Source: Acidimicrobiia bacterium (GTDB lineage: Bacteria > Actinomycetota > Acidimicrobiia > Acidimicrobiales > Bin134). From it: DNA of 64,000 nucleotides. The notes below the pieces were generated by a model, which was not told the DNA's origin, searched no databases, and worked only from the letters and a program-made list of their open reading frames with translations. The DNA is taken from the NCBI GenBank assembly GCA_022826705.1, contig JAJDUJ010000027.1:355880-419879 (forward strand). Direction: 5' to 3'. Each line of letters begins with the position of its first letter. The first letter of the stretch is position 1. This document shows positions 9,051-17,181 of this stretch, one piece after another. A program made the position numbers and the translations under genes.

Positions 9051-10269
9051 GCCGGCCCGATCCTGGGACTAGACGACGAGCAATCCGGATGATGGCCGGT
9101 CGGGCCAGGTCCTCGTGCAAGCGGAGGTTCTCTGCTTCCAGCTCGGCGATGCGGTCGTCCTTCTCGTCGGCGCTGGCGTCCTTCTCGGCCATGCGCAGGT
9201 CCCGCTCGGCGATGCGGGCATCTCGTTCGCCTATGCGTGTGTCCCGCTCGGCCACCCGGTTCTTCCACTCTTCTATGCGAGAGTCCCGCTCGGCCACCCG
9301 GTCTTCCAGTTCGGCGATCTGTTCGTCTTGGTGGGCGACGCGGTTCGTCAGGAACTGGTTGCGCGCTTCGGCTCCGAGGGCTCGATCGCGCAGATTGAGG
9401 AGTTCATGGCGGAGCTGATCGCGATCCTCGCCATCCACCTGATCGGCGGTCATGGCTGAATCGTAGTTGCGGTCGGATTCGGAATTGGCAGGGAGTGGCC
9501 CCCGGTGGGGCGGCTCGCCCCAGCGGGCGACGAACCTCTCCCACTCCCAGGATTCGATGACCGGTTCCCGGCTGGCGCTCTCGTGGTGGATGAGGGTGGC
9601 AGCGGGCTCCACCACCACCCGCAAGCCCGACCGGATGAGCCGCAGGCAAAGATCGACATCGCCGTAGGAGGCGGGGAACTCCAGCGACATCCCGCCCACG
9701 GCCAGCAGGTCCCGGCGTCGGGCCAGAAGGCAGGCCCCGGTGACGCCGATCACATCGCGAGCCCCGTCGCCGCCGGCCGCGGCGGCTTCGGACTGCCGGC
9801 ATCCCCGGAACGAGTGGATGGGATGAGCGCCGTCGAACTCCATGCCGATGTGCTGTATCGACCGGTCGGGATACAGCAGGGCCGCCCCCACGGCGCCGAT
9901 GCCCGGATCGCTGAGATGGGCGGCCATTTTTCCCAGCCAGTCGCCGGTTTCTGCCTCTATGTCGTCGTTGAGCATCAGAACCAGGGGGCCGCGGCTGGCC
10001 AGCACGCCGCAGTTCACGGCCCGGGAGAAGTCGAAGGGCCCCGGGCCCCGGTGGATGACTCGCAGGGGCAGACCTGCGGTCTGCTGAGGCGGCTCGCCCT
10101 GGAATTCGTCGCCCACCACCACGATCACCTCCGCGGGCGCCGGATCGAGCAGGGTGAGCGTGGCTAGGCAGCGCTGAAGCATGGAGGCGTCGGCGTCAGG
10201 CTGGAGGTGGCCGGCGCTGGGAATGACGATCGAGGTGCCGGCCTGCGAAAGCGGTTGGGAATCGACCAT
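9037..10269 (-). CDS. GT2-family glycosyltransferase with long C-terminal coiled coil
   Basis: A 410-residue inverting glycosyltransferase. Residues 10-250 form the GT2 domain: VIPSAG start, LMLNDDIEAETGDWL with the NDD metal site, and YGDVDLCLRLIRSG matching the acceptor-side (E/D)DVDL motif. From about residue 275 the protein turns into an uninterrupted charged coiled coil made of near-perfect seven-residue units such as VAERDSRI, ending in a basic tail. The DNA there is a 21-bp tandem repeat. A -10-like TAGCAT lies 12 nt upstream of ATG 10269. It is first in a minus-strand operon with the methyltransferase and GT4 genes. Confidence 0.85.
   Translation of the reverse strand: MVDSQPLSQAGTSIVIPSAGHLQPDADASMLQRCLATLTLLDPAPAEVIVVVGDEFQGEPPQQTAGLPLRVIHRGPGPFDFSRAVNCGVLASRGPLVLMLNDDIEAETGDWLGKMAAHLSDPGIGAVGAALLYPDRSIQHIGMEFDGAHPIHSFRGCRQSEAAAAGGDGARDVIGVTGACLLARRRDLLAVGGMSLEFPASYGDVDLCLRLIRSGLRVVVEPAATLIHHESASREPVIESWEWERFVARWGEPPHRGPLPANSESDRNYDSAMTADQVDGEDRDQLRHELLNLRDRALGAEARNQFLTNRVAHQDEQIAELEDRVAERDSRIEEWKNRVAERDTRIGERDARIAERDLRMAEKDASADEKDDRIAELEAENLRLHEDLARPAIIRIARRLVPGSGRHERA
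9127..9318. repeat. 21-bp tandem coding repeats (heptad coiled coil)
   Basis: Within the GT2 gene the minus strand encodes successive units of the type (R/I)xAERDxRI. Each unit is seven codons, so the DNA has an imperfect 21-bp period; GCTCGGCCACCCGG-like segments recur on the plus strand. Such repeats can change copy number by slippage in whole heptads, which would lengthen or shorten the coiled coil without a frameshift. Confidence 0.7.
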
Positions 10270-10328
10270 GAGGCGTGATCGATGCTACCGGCGGGCGGGC
10301 CGGGCTGACAGCCGGCGCCGCGGACGAG

Positions 10329-12089
10329 CTATTGGATAACCGCCACTACGTCGCCGCCGCCCACCGAGTCGCCCTCGGATACCCGGACCTCCGCTATCGT
10401 GCCGGACTTCTCGGCACACACGTTGTTCTCCATCTTCATGGCCTCGAGCACCACGATGGGATCGCCGGCCTCTACCGTGTCGCCCGCAGCCACCATCACC
10501 TTGACGATGGTGCCCTGCATGGGCACGGTCACCTCACCGCTGCCCGCGCTGCCCCCGCTCTTGCTGGCGGCGGCCCGCTTGGGGCGCTTGGCGCCGCCCG
10601 ATGCGGGGGCGGCGGATGGGGCAGAGGCGGTCTCCGGCACCCACATCTTCACCGAATAGCGCTGGCCGTTGACCTCCACGTCGATGTCCCGCTGCACCAG
10701 GGGCTCGGTGTCGGAGGGGGGGCTGGCCGGGGCGCTCTTGACTCCAGTCAGGTCGAGCGTCTCCTCCACCCACTTGGTGGAGTGGGTGAGGGCGGCGAAA
10801 TCGGGGTGGGCCAGGATGGCCTTGTCGGCGGGAATGGTTGTGGCCACCCCGCTCACTTCCAGTTCGTCGAGGGCCCGCAGGGTGCGGGCGATGGCAGTGG
10901 GCCGATCTCGGCCCCAGCAGATCAGCTTGCCCACCAGATTGTCGTAGAACTGGCTGATCTCATCTCCGGCCTCGTACCCCCCGTCCCAACGGGTTCCGTA
11001 CCCGCTGGGCGCCCGCAGGCCGGTGATCGGCCCCGGTGACGGCAGGAAGGCGCCCTCGGCGGGGTCTTCGGCGTTGATGCGCACTTCGATGGCGTGGCCG
11101 GATATCTCGATTTCGTCCTGGGTGAACGGCAGGGGCTCGCCGGAGGCCACCTTGATCTGCTGCTCTACCAGGTCGATCCCGGTGACGAGCTCGGTGGCCG
11201 GATGCTCCACTTGGAGGCGGGTGTTCATCTCCAAGTAGTAGAACTGGCCGTCCTCATACAGGAACTCCACCGTTCCGGCGTTCACGTAGTCGCAGCCCTG
11301 GGCCACCTTTACCGCGGCCTCGCCCATGGCGGCCAGGACTTCGGGGTCGATGCCGGCCGCGGGGGCCTCCTCGATCAGCTTCTGGTGGCGGCGCTGGGCT
11401 GAGCAGTCACGAGTGCCCAGGTACACGCAGTTGCCGTGGCTGTCGGCCAGAACCTGTACCTCCACATGGCGCGGCTGCTCCAGATAGCGCTCCATGTAGA
11501 TCTCGTCGCGCCCGAAGTAGCTCAGCGCCTCCCGCTGGGCCGACTCGATGGCCTCTTCCACCACGCTCTCGTCGGCCACCACCTTCATGCCCCGGCCGCC
11601 GCCGCCGTAGGCCGCTTTGATGGCGACCGGGTAGCCGTGCTCGGCGCCGAAGGCCCGCACCTGCTCGGGATCGGTGATGAGGTCGGTGGTGCCGGGGACG
11701 CCGCTCACCCCTACCCGCTCGGCGGCCTGGCGGGCGGAGATTTTGTCGCCCATGACCTCGATGGCCTCGGGATTGGGGCCGATGAACGCCACCCCCCGGG
11801 CGGTGATGGCCCGGGCGAAGTCGGCGTTCTCCGAGAAGAATCCGTAGCCGGGGTGGACGGCGTCGGCTCCGGTGCGCTCGATGACGTCGAGGATGGCCTC
11901 GGTGTTGAGGTAGCTCTCGGCTGCGGTCTGGCCACCGAGGGCATGGGCCTCATCGGCCATGCGAACGTGGAGGGCGCTGCGGTCGAGGTCGGAGTACACC
12001 GCCACCGTGGCGATGCCCAACTCCCGGCAGGCCCGGATCACTCGAACGGCGATCTCCCCCCGGTTCGCCACCAATACCTTGGACAACAC
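10329..12089 (-). CDS. Acyl-CoA carboxylase alpha subunit (biotin carboxylase + biotin carrier)
   Basis: A 586-residue fused subunit that carboxylates biotin with ATP and bicarbonate and carries it to a separate carboxyltransferase making malonyl- or methylmalonyl-CoA. The N-terminus KVLVANRGEIAVRVIRAC, the ATP-grasp loop KAAYGGGGRGMKVV, and the catalytic stretch ending near MNTRLQVEHPATE are canonical. The C-terminal biotinyl domain has EAMKMENN with the biotinylated Lys at about residue 552. A variable linker (residues 480-510) is Ala/Lys rich. The start is GTG 12089. No beta subunit is in the window. The divergent neighbour is the biotin ligase that would modify it. Confidence 0.93.
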   Translation of the reverse strand: MLSKVLVANRGEIAVRVIRACRELGIATVAVYSDLDRSALHVRMADEAHALGGQTAAESYLNTEAILDVIERTGADAVHPGYGFFSENADFARAITARGVAFIGPNPEAIEVMGDKISARQAAERVGVSGVPGTTDLITDPEQVRAFGAEHGYPVAIKAAYGGGGRGMKVVADESVVEEAIESAQREALSYFGRDEIYMERYLEQPRHVEVQVLADSHGNCVYLGTRDCSAQRRHQKLIEEAPAAGIDPEVLAAMGEAAVKVAQGCDYVNAGTVEFLYEDGQFYYLEMNTRLQVEHPATELVTGIDLVEQQIKVASGEPLPFTQDEIEISGHAIEVRINAEDPAEGAFLPSPGPITGLRAPSGYGTRWDGGYEAGDEISQFYDNLVGKLICWGRDRPTAIARTLRALDELEVSGVATTIPADKAILAHPDFAALTHSTKWVEETLDLTGVKSAPASPPSDTEPLVQRDIDVEVNGQRYSVKMWVPETASAPSAAPASGGAKRPKRAAASKSGGSAGSGEVTVPMQGTIVKVMVAAGDTVEAGDPIVVLEAMKMENNVCAEKSGTIAEVRVSEGDSVGGGDVVAVIQ

Positions 12090-12141
12090 GGCAATATGGT
12101 GGCAGAGAGTCTCGGGATCACGCGAATAATGGCGGGGCGAA

Positions 12142-12894
12142 ATGGGACGGGGCGAAGTGACCGACTTCCAAATCCAGTGGGTGAATGAGACCGGCTCGAC
12201 GAACGCCGACTTGCTGGCCGCGGCCCGTCAAGGGGCCGAGGCGAATGCGGTATTGGCGGCCGAGTACCAGAGCGAGGGTCGAGGGAGGCGGGGGCGCAGC
12301 TGGAGCGCCGCGCCGGAGTCGAGCCTGTTGTTCTCGGTGCTTACCAGGCCCAGGATCGATGTGGCGCGAGCCCACCTGGTGACCACCGCGCTGGCGTTGG
12401 GGGCGGTGGAGGCCTGCGATTCGCTGGCCGGGGTGCGCCCCGGTTTGAAATGGCCCAACGACCTGGTGGTGGCCGACCGCAAGCTGGCTGGGGTGCTGGC
12501 CGAGTCGGTGGTGACTGGAGATCGACTGGAGGCTGTGGTGGTGGGCATGGGGCTCAACGTGCGGACCGGAGCAACACCCCCCGAGGTGGCTGACACCGCG
12601 GTGGCCTTGGAAGACGTGTGCGGCGCGGCGGTCGATCGCGAGGAGTTGCTGGCCGGAGTATTAGCCGGCTTCTCGCAGTGGATGGACAGAATCGAGATGC
12701 CCAGCGGCCAGGCGGCGCTGGTGGCTGCGGCCCGCCGAGAGTCAGCCACATTGGGCCGGCAAGTGTGGGTGCAGCTTGGTGACGGAAGCGTGCTGGAAGG
12801 ACTGGCCGAGGATTTGGATGACGGAGGGGCGTTGGTGCTGGAGGGCGGGGCCAGGGTTGTGGTGGGCGATGTCGTACACCTGCGAAGCCGGTAG
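12142..12894 (+). CDS. birA: Biotin--[acetyl-CoA-carboxylase] ligase
   Basis: A 250-residue biotin protein ligase that activates biotin as biotinyl-AMP and transfers it to the carrier Lys. It shows ETGSTNADLL, the biotin/ATP loop GRGRRGRSW and the KWPNDLVV motif, then a C-terminal SH3-like domain. There is no N-terminal helix-turn-helix, so unlike E. coli BirA it cannot be the repressor of biotin genes. ATG 12142 is used; GTG 12157 would also keep all motifs. It is divergent from the carboxylase gene, its likely main substrate, with only 52 bp between the two starts. Confidence 0.92.
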   Translation: MGRGEVTDFQIQWVNETGSTNADLLAAARQGAEANAVLAAEYQSEGRGRRGRSWSAAPESSLLFSVLTRPRIDVARAHLVTTALALGAVEACDSLAGVRPGLKWPNDLVVADRKLAGVLAESVVTGDRLEAVVVGMGLNVRTGATPPEVADTAVALEDVCGAAVDREELLAGVLAGFSQWMDRIEMPSGQAALVAAARRESATLGRQVWVQLGDGSVLEGLAEDLDDGGALVLEGGARVVVGDVVHLRSR

Positions 12895-12896
12895 AT

Positions 12897-12918
12897 CCTT
12901 TAGCGGAACCGCTAGGGG
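12897..12918. terminator. Candidate bidirectional terminator hairpin
   Basis: Between the convergent birA and pabC genes, CCTTTAGCGG pairs with CCGCTAGGGG (two G-U pairs) around an AA centre. The pabC stop codon lies inside the 3' arm. No strong T-run follows on either side, so an intrinsic terminator is only a suggestion. Confidence 0.4.
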
Positions 12919-13742
12919 TCGATCTCCGTGGCCTTGAGGTGGGCGAAGGCGCGGGCGGCGGATTGAGTGTGGGGGCCGGGGGCGGCGGGTAGGGGATGGC
13001 CGTCGACGGCGTGGATGGGGTGAACGTCGCGGGTGGTGGAGGTGAGAAACGCCTCCTCGGCCGCGGCCAGCGCCTCCAGGGGCACGTCTAGCTCGACCGC
13101 GCCGGTCAGCTCGATCACGAGCTGGCGGGTGACCCCGGCCAAGCATCCCGAGGCCAGGGTGGGAGTGATGAGCTGGCCATCGTGGGCCAGGAAAACGTTG
13201 CTTCCGGTGCCCTCGCAGAGCTGACCCTGGGTGTTGGCGAAGATGGCCTCGCTGGCGCCGGCCGCCTTAGCGTCGGCCAATGCCCGCACGTTGGCCCCGT
13301 AGGACACGGTTTTGAGGCCGGCCAGAGGGCTGCGCTCGTTGATGGTCCAGTCCACGGTGGCCACCGCCACGGTGGTGGGCCAGGGGGCTTGGGGAGTGGC
13401 GGCCACGGTGGCGGTCGGCGGGCTGTCGCCCCGGCTGCTGCCCAATGGCCCGGTGCCGCTGCTGATGGTGACCCGTAGACGACCCTCTTGGAGCCCGTTG
13501 GCGTCGGCCACCGCGATCATGGCCTCCCGCAGCACATCGGCGTCGAGAACCGCCACCCCCAGGTGCTCGGCGGAATAGGCCAGCCGCTCCAGGTGGCGGC
13601 GAGCGGCGAATGGCATTCCCCGCACAATGACCAGGGTCTCGAATACGGCATCGCCCACCAGCCATCCGTGATCGAAGGGTGAGATCCGGGCCTCGTCCTC
13701 CGGAACCAGATCTCCGTTGATCCACACGATGCGGGCCGTCAC
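12912..13742 (-). CDS. pabC: Aminodeoxychorismate lyase (class IV aminotransferase)
   Basis: A 276-residue PLP enzyme expected to convert 4-amino-4-deoxychorismate to p-aminobenzoate for folate. Class IV features are the N-terminal RISPFDHGWLVGDAVFETL, the Lys of LKTVSYGANVRAL, and EAIFANTQGQLCEGTGSNVF near the cofactor phosphate site. The start is GTG 13742, which shares one base with the pabB stop (TAGTG), so the frame extension upstream is not coding. The family also holds branched-chain and D-amino-acid aminotransferases; the tight coupling to pabB decides for PabC. Confidence 0.85.
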   Translation of the reverse strand: MTARIVWINGDLVPEDEARISPFDHGWLVGDAVFETLVIVRGMPFAARRHLERLAYSAEHLGVAVLDADVLREAMIAVADANGLQEGRLRVTISSGTGPLGSSRGDSPPTATVAATPQAPWPTTVAVATVDWTINERSPLAGLKTVSYGANVRALADAKAAGASEAIFANTQGQLCEGTGSNVFLAHDGQLITPTLASGCLAGVTRQLVIELTGAVELDVPLEALAAAEEAFLTSTTRDVHPIHAVDGHPLPAAPGPHTQSAARAFAHLKATEIDP

Positions 13743-14755
13743 TAGAGCACGTACTCCCCGGTGGCCACGGCCAGCAGCCGCTTGGCCTTCAGCTCGGTTT
13801 CCTGCCACTCGTCTTCGGGGTCGCTGTCGTAGGTGATGCCGCCTCCGGTGCCGAGGTGGAGGTGCTCGTCTTCGATCCACAAGGTGCGGATGGCCACGTT
13901 CAAATCGCCCCGCTGGCGGTCGGCGTCCACCCATCCCACCGCGCCGCAGTACACCCCCCGCGGTTGCGGCTCCAACGCATAGATGGCGTTGAGGGCGGCC
14001 AGCTTGGGAGCGCCGGTTACCGACCCCGGCGGGAAGGTGGCGTCGATCAGTTCCGGCCATCCGCAGCCGCGGGCCATTCGCCCCCGCACGGTGCTCACCA
14101 GATGCACTAGGCCGGGGTGATGCTCCAGGGAGAACAGGGCGGGCACGCTCACCGTGCCGTAGTCGCACACCCGCCCCAAGTCGTTGCGTACCAAATCTAC
14201 GATCATGAGGTTTTCAGCCTGGTCCTTCGGGGTCAGCCCCGATGGGTGGGCGGCGGTGCCCTTGATGGGAGACGATTCCACCCATCGACCGTTGCGCACC
14301 AAGAAGCGCTCGGGCGAGGCCGAGGCAATGTGTACGCCGTGGTCGGGCAGGCGCAGCACGGCGGCATATGGCGCGGGGTTTCCTTCAGCCAGCGCTGCCC
14401 CCAACGCAGCGATGTCGGTGTCGGGATCGATGAGCGGTGCGCTCAGGTGGCGGGTGAGGTTCACCTGGTAGACGTCGCCGGCGGCGATCATCTCCCGGAT
14501 AGCCGAAACCCCGGAGGTGAACTCGGATTGGTCGAGCGAGCTTCTCCAGGTGTCCGCCGGGATCCCCTTCCAGGGGCGGCCCTTCCAGGGTCGGGCTGGG
14601 CGAACCGAGTCGAAGCGGGCGCACACTGCCTTGCCGTGGAAATCTATGGCCACCGCCCAGAAGCCCTTGGACTCCAATGCCCCTAAATCGTCGGTGACGT
14701 CGACCAACCTGGAACACAGATGGTGTCCCACCACGGCCACAGCCGCCACCTCCAT
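13742..14755 (-). CDS. pabB: Aminodeoxychorismate synthase component I
   Basis: A 337-residue chorismate-binding enzyme that makes 4-amino-4-deoxychorismate from chorismate and ammonia or glutamine nitrogen. It has SSPIKGT, the PIKGT signature that separates PabB from anthranilate synthase (PIAGT), then ENLMIVDLVRNDLG and TFPPGSVTGAPK of the chorismate fold. It is shorter than typical PabB because the N-terminal domain is reduced. ATG 14755 is chosen: it sits 7 nt from a -10 element, and longer readings run into the divergent LCP gene. A short tandem repeat gives GRPWKGRPWKG. The glutamine amidotransferase subunit is not in the window. Confidence 0.9.
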   Translation of the reverse strand: MEVAAVAVVGHHLCSRLVDVTDDLGALESKGFWAVAIDFHGKAVCARFDSVRPARPWKGRPWKGIPADTWRSSLDQSEFTSGVSAIREMIAAGDVYQVNLTRHLSAPLIDPDTDIAALGAALAEGNPAPYAAVLRLPDHGVHIASASPERFLVRNGRWVESSPIKGTAAHPSGLTPKDQAENLMIVDLVRNDLGRVCDYGTVSVPALFSLEHHPGLVHLVSTVRGRMARGCGWPELIDATFPPGSVTGAPKLAALNAIYALEPQPRGVYCGAVGWVDADRQRGDLNVAIRTLWIEDEHLHLGTGGGITYDSDPEDEWQETELKAKRLLAVATGEYVL

Positions 14756-14761
14756 CGGGTG

Positions 14762-14777
14762 CAGTGTACTTACACTG
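14762..14777. promoter_or_regulatory. Palindromic bidirectional leaderless promoter, pabB / LCP gene
   Basis: The 16-bp inverted repeat CAGTGTACTTACACTG lies between the divergent starts. Read rightward it holds TACACT (14771-14776), 8 nt before ATG 14785. Read leftward it holds the same TACACT (14768-14763), 7 nt before ATG 14755. Both genes would thus start transcription on their first codon from one symmetric element. It could also be a repressor site, since any protein bound there blocks both genes. Confidence 0.7.
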
Positions 14778-14784
14778 GCGGGCA

Positions 14785-16185
14785 ATGAGGCGCGGTCGTC
14801 GGCGCGGAGCACGCCGGAGAACTTGGTGGCAGCTCCTGGTGGTGCTGTTCGGGCTGCTGGTGTTTGTGGCCGCGGTGGGCGGGGCGGTTGGTCTGGGCAT
14901 GGTGAAGTCGCAGGTGAGCCAGATTCCCCGGGTGTCGGTGGGGCTGTCGCTAGACCTGGTGGGAGCGCCGGTGAACTTGGTGGGCGCATCGGAGGGAACC
15001 TCAGCCAACCCCGCGGAACACCCCGGCGCAGAAGCCTTGAATTTTCTCCTGGTGGGGATAGACAACGCCGCCGGAATCGACCCTGATAGCCCTATCCACA
15101 TAGATCGGGACGTCAACTCGCTGCTGACCGACTCGGTGATCCTGGTACGCATCGACCCCGAGGCCGACCGGGTGGCCATGTTGTCGATTCCCCGCGACCT
15201 CTGGGTGCCGATTGCCGACAGGGGATGGAGCGAGCGGGTGAACGCCGCCCGGGGCATCGGCGGGCCCGCGGCCTTGATCGAGACGGTGTCGGAATACCTC
15301 GGGGTGCCCATTCACCACTACGTGGAGATCAACTTCGCTGGATTCCTGCGAATCGTGAACACAGTGGACGGAGTACCGGTGGAGATCGCCCAGCCCATCC
15401 GAGACGACTCGCTGGGATTGCGGATCGAGCAGACGGGCGTGGTCACCCTCGATGCCGACACCGCGCTGGCCTATGTGCGAACCCGCCGACCACTGACGGT
15501 GGCCCCGGGGGGCAATCCGGCCAATGACGACGACTGGGTGCGGCTTGGCGTGTGGAACGACTTGGAGCGCAACCAGCGCCAGCAGGAGTTCATGGTGGCC
15601 ACCCTCAAACGGGCGGTGGAGAAGGGCATCCGCAATCCGCTCAACCTCCGGCGGGTGGCCAGCGACCTTCTCGACGACGACAACCCCAGCATCACGCTCG
15701 ATGATCGCATCACGGTGGGCCAGCTCGTAGATCTGGGTGACGAGTTCCGGTCGTTTTCCGTGGACCAAATAGAGCGGTACAAGCTGCCGGTGGTTGACGC
15801 CACCATCGACGGCAAACAGGTGCTGCTGCTGCTGGAAAACGACGCCCAGTCGGTGCTGGAGTTCTTCCGGGCCGGGAGCCTGGCCAGTGTCCGGGTGCGG
15901 ATCCTCAACGGCACCTCGTCGGGCACCGTGGCCGGAGTGGAGGCGGAGTTGGAACGGGTCGGGTTCTCGGTGGTGGACCGGGGCAACGCCGACCGGTTCG
16001 ATGTGGCCAGAACCGCTATCCGCCACACCGAGGCTGCCGCGGAACAGGCGACGACCCTGGCTCGCTTCATCGAGCCCGCGCCGCTTCTGGAGCAGGTGAT
16101 GGGAATTGGCGGCGCCGATGTGGAGCTGGTGGTGGGTGCCGACTACCGAGCGGTGTTGGAAAGCCCTCGGGACTCGGCCTCCTGA
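14785..16185 (+). CDS. LCP-family cell-wall glycopolymer ligase with LytR C-terminal domain
   Basis: A 466-residue membrane-anchored extracellular phosphotransferase (LytR-CpsA-Psr) that attaches lipid-linked glycopolymers to peptidoglycan. A basic N-terminus precedes one membrane helix at about residues 13-35. The LCP domain runs roughly 85-280, with NFLLVGIDNA, DSVILVRIDP and MLSIPRDLWVPI, and conserved Arg and Asp residues for the pyrophosphate. A LytR_C domain follows from about 375 (VRVRILNGTSSGTVAGVEAE). ATG 14785 fits the leaderless -10 and gives a proper signal anchor; GTG 14764 would lie inside the palindrome. The gene end overlaps the convergent GDP-fucose synthase gene by 43 bp. 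Confidence 0.92.
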   Translation: MRRGRRRGARRRTWWQLLVVLFGLLVFVAAVGGAVGLGMVKSQVSQIPRVSVGLSLDLVGAPVNLVGASEGTSANPAEHPGAEALNFLLVGIDNAAGIDPDSPIHIDRDVNSLLTDSVILVRIDPEADRVAMLSIPRDLWVPIADRGWSERVNAARGIGGPAALIETVSEYLGVPIHHYVEINFAGFLRIVNTVDGVPVEIAQPIRDDSLGLRIEQTGVVTLDADTALAYVRTRRPLTVAPGGNPANDDDWVRLGVWNDLERNQRQQEFMVATLKRAVEKGIRNPLNLRRVASDLLDDDNPSITLDDRITVGQLVDLGDEFRSFSVDQIERYKLPVVDATIDGKQVLLLLENDAQSVLEFFRAGSLASVRVRILNGTSSGTVAGVEAELERVGFSVVDRGNADRFDVARTAIRHTEAAAEQATTLARFIEPAPLLEQVMGIGGADVELVVGADYRAVLESPRDSAS

Positions 16186-17120
16186 CGATTGGCCAAGTAC
16201 CACTCGTAGGTGCGGCGCAATCCCTCAGCGAAGGGGGTGGAGGCCTCGAATCCGAACAACCTCTTGGCCCGGCTGGGGTCCACGCAGCGGCGGGGTTGGC
16301 CGTCGGGCCGGGAGGAATTCCACTCGATCCGACCGGTGAAACCGGTGACTTCGGCCACATCCTCCACGAGCTCTTTGACCGCAATCTCCTGGTTTGCCCC
16401 CAAGTTGACCGGCTCTGCGCCCCGGTAGTGCTCGGCCGCCAACAGGATGCCTTTGGCGGCGTCGTCCACATAGAGGAACTCTCGGCTGGCCGTGCCCGTG
16501 CCCCAGACCTCGATGCAGTCTTGGCCAGCTTCGATGGCATCGACGCATTTCTTGATGAGCGCGGGGATCACATGGGATGCCGATGGGTGGAACTTGTCGC
16601 CCGGGCCATAGAGGTTGGTGGGCATCAGATATATGCCCTGCTGGCCATATTGCTCGCGGTTGGCCTGAAGCTGCACGAGCTGGGCCAGCTTGGCCACTCC
16701 ATAGGGGGCGTTGGTCTCCTCGGGGTAGCCGGTCCACAGTGAGTCTTCGGAGAATGGCACCTTTGTGTACTTCGGGTACGAGCAGATGGTGCCCACCACA
16801 ACAAGGCGATCGGTCTGCGCCAATCGGCACTGCTCGATGACGTTGGTGCCCATCAGCAGGTTGTGGAGGTAGAGATCGGCGGGTCTCTCCTGGTTGGCGC
16901 CGATGCCCCCGACCCGGGCAGCCAGGTGGATCACTGCATCGGGCTGGATGTCGGCGAGCAGCCTCTGCGTATCTGTAGTGCTGCGCAGGTCGTAGTCGGC
17001 GCTGGACGGGGCGGCCAGCAAGGCGGGCTCGGCCTGGTCGAGCAGTCGGCAAACCGCCTGGCCCAAGAACCCGGTGCCTCCGGTGACCAGAACCCGCTTG
17101 CCTGCCCAGAAGCCGCTCAT
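16143..17120 (-). CDS. fcl: GDP-L-fucose synthase (GDP-4-keto-6-deoxymannose epimerase/reductase)
   Basis: A 325-residue short-chain dehydrogenase that turns GDP-4-keto-6-deoxy-D-mannose into GDP-L-fucose with NADPH. It has the Rossmann motif VTGGTGFLGQAV, the family-typical RVGGIGANQERPADLYLHNL, the catalytic Ser/Tyr/Lys pattern with GTICSYPK and APYGVAK (YxxxK), and PTNLYGPGDKF. Its substrate is the product of the gmd gene located 8 kb away in the same window. A -10 TAGTCT lies 8 nt before ATG 17120, indicating a leaderless monocistronic unit. Confidence 0.9.
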   Translation of the reverse strand: MSGFWAGKRVLVTGGTGFLGQAVCRLLDQAEPALLAAPSSADYDLRSTTDTQRLLADIQPDAVIHLAARVGGIGANQERPADLYLHNLLMGTNVIEQCRLAQTDRLVVVGTICSYPKYTKVPFSEDSLWTGYPEETNAPYGVAKLAQLVQLQANREQYGQQGIYLMPTNLYGPGDKFHPSASHVIPALIKKCVDAIEAGQDCIEVWGTGTASREFLYVDDAAKGILLAAEHYRGAEPVNLGANQEIAVKELVEDVAEVTGFTGRIEWNSSRPDGQPRRCVDPSRAKRLFGFEASTPFAEGLRRTYEWYLANRQEAESRGLSNTAR

Positions 17121-17128
17121 CGGTTCTC

Positions 17129-17134
17129 AGACTA
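17129..17134 (-). promoter_or_regulatory. -10 element of the fcl gene (leaderless)
   Basis: TAGTCT on the minus strand, 8 nt before the ATG at 17120, matching the TANNNT spacing seen at other gene starts in the window. Confidence 0.6.
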
Positions 17135-17168
17135 GTGGTCCGCGGCGTGCTTGTTGGGTTCGGGCTGG

Positions 17169-17174
17169 CAGAAT
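17169..17174 (+). promoter_or_regulatory. -10-like element before the first GT4 gene
   Basis: CAGAAT, one base off TANNNT, 7 nt before GTG 17182. The position supports GTG 17182 as a leaderless start. Confidence 0.4.
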
Positions 17175-17181
17175 CGGGGCA

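Noticed and set aside
9127-9318. Tandem repeat as a possible CRISPR or minisatellite
   Set aside because: The 21-bp period is explained by coding heptads of a coiled coil in frame with the glycosyltransferase gene.
13743-14168. N-terminal extension of pabC
   Set aside because: Lies fully inside pabB in another frame; GTG 13742 with TAGTG overlap gives the normal class IV N-terminus.
14756-14989. N-terminal extension of pabB
   Set aside because: Overlaps the divergent LCP gene and its promoter; the extension is Pro/Ala-rich without family similarity.
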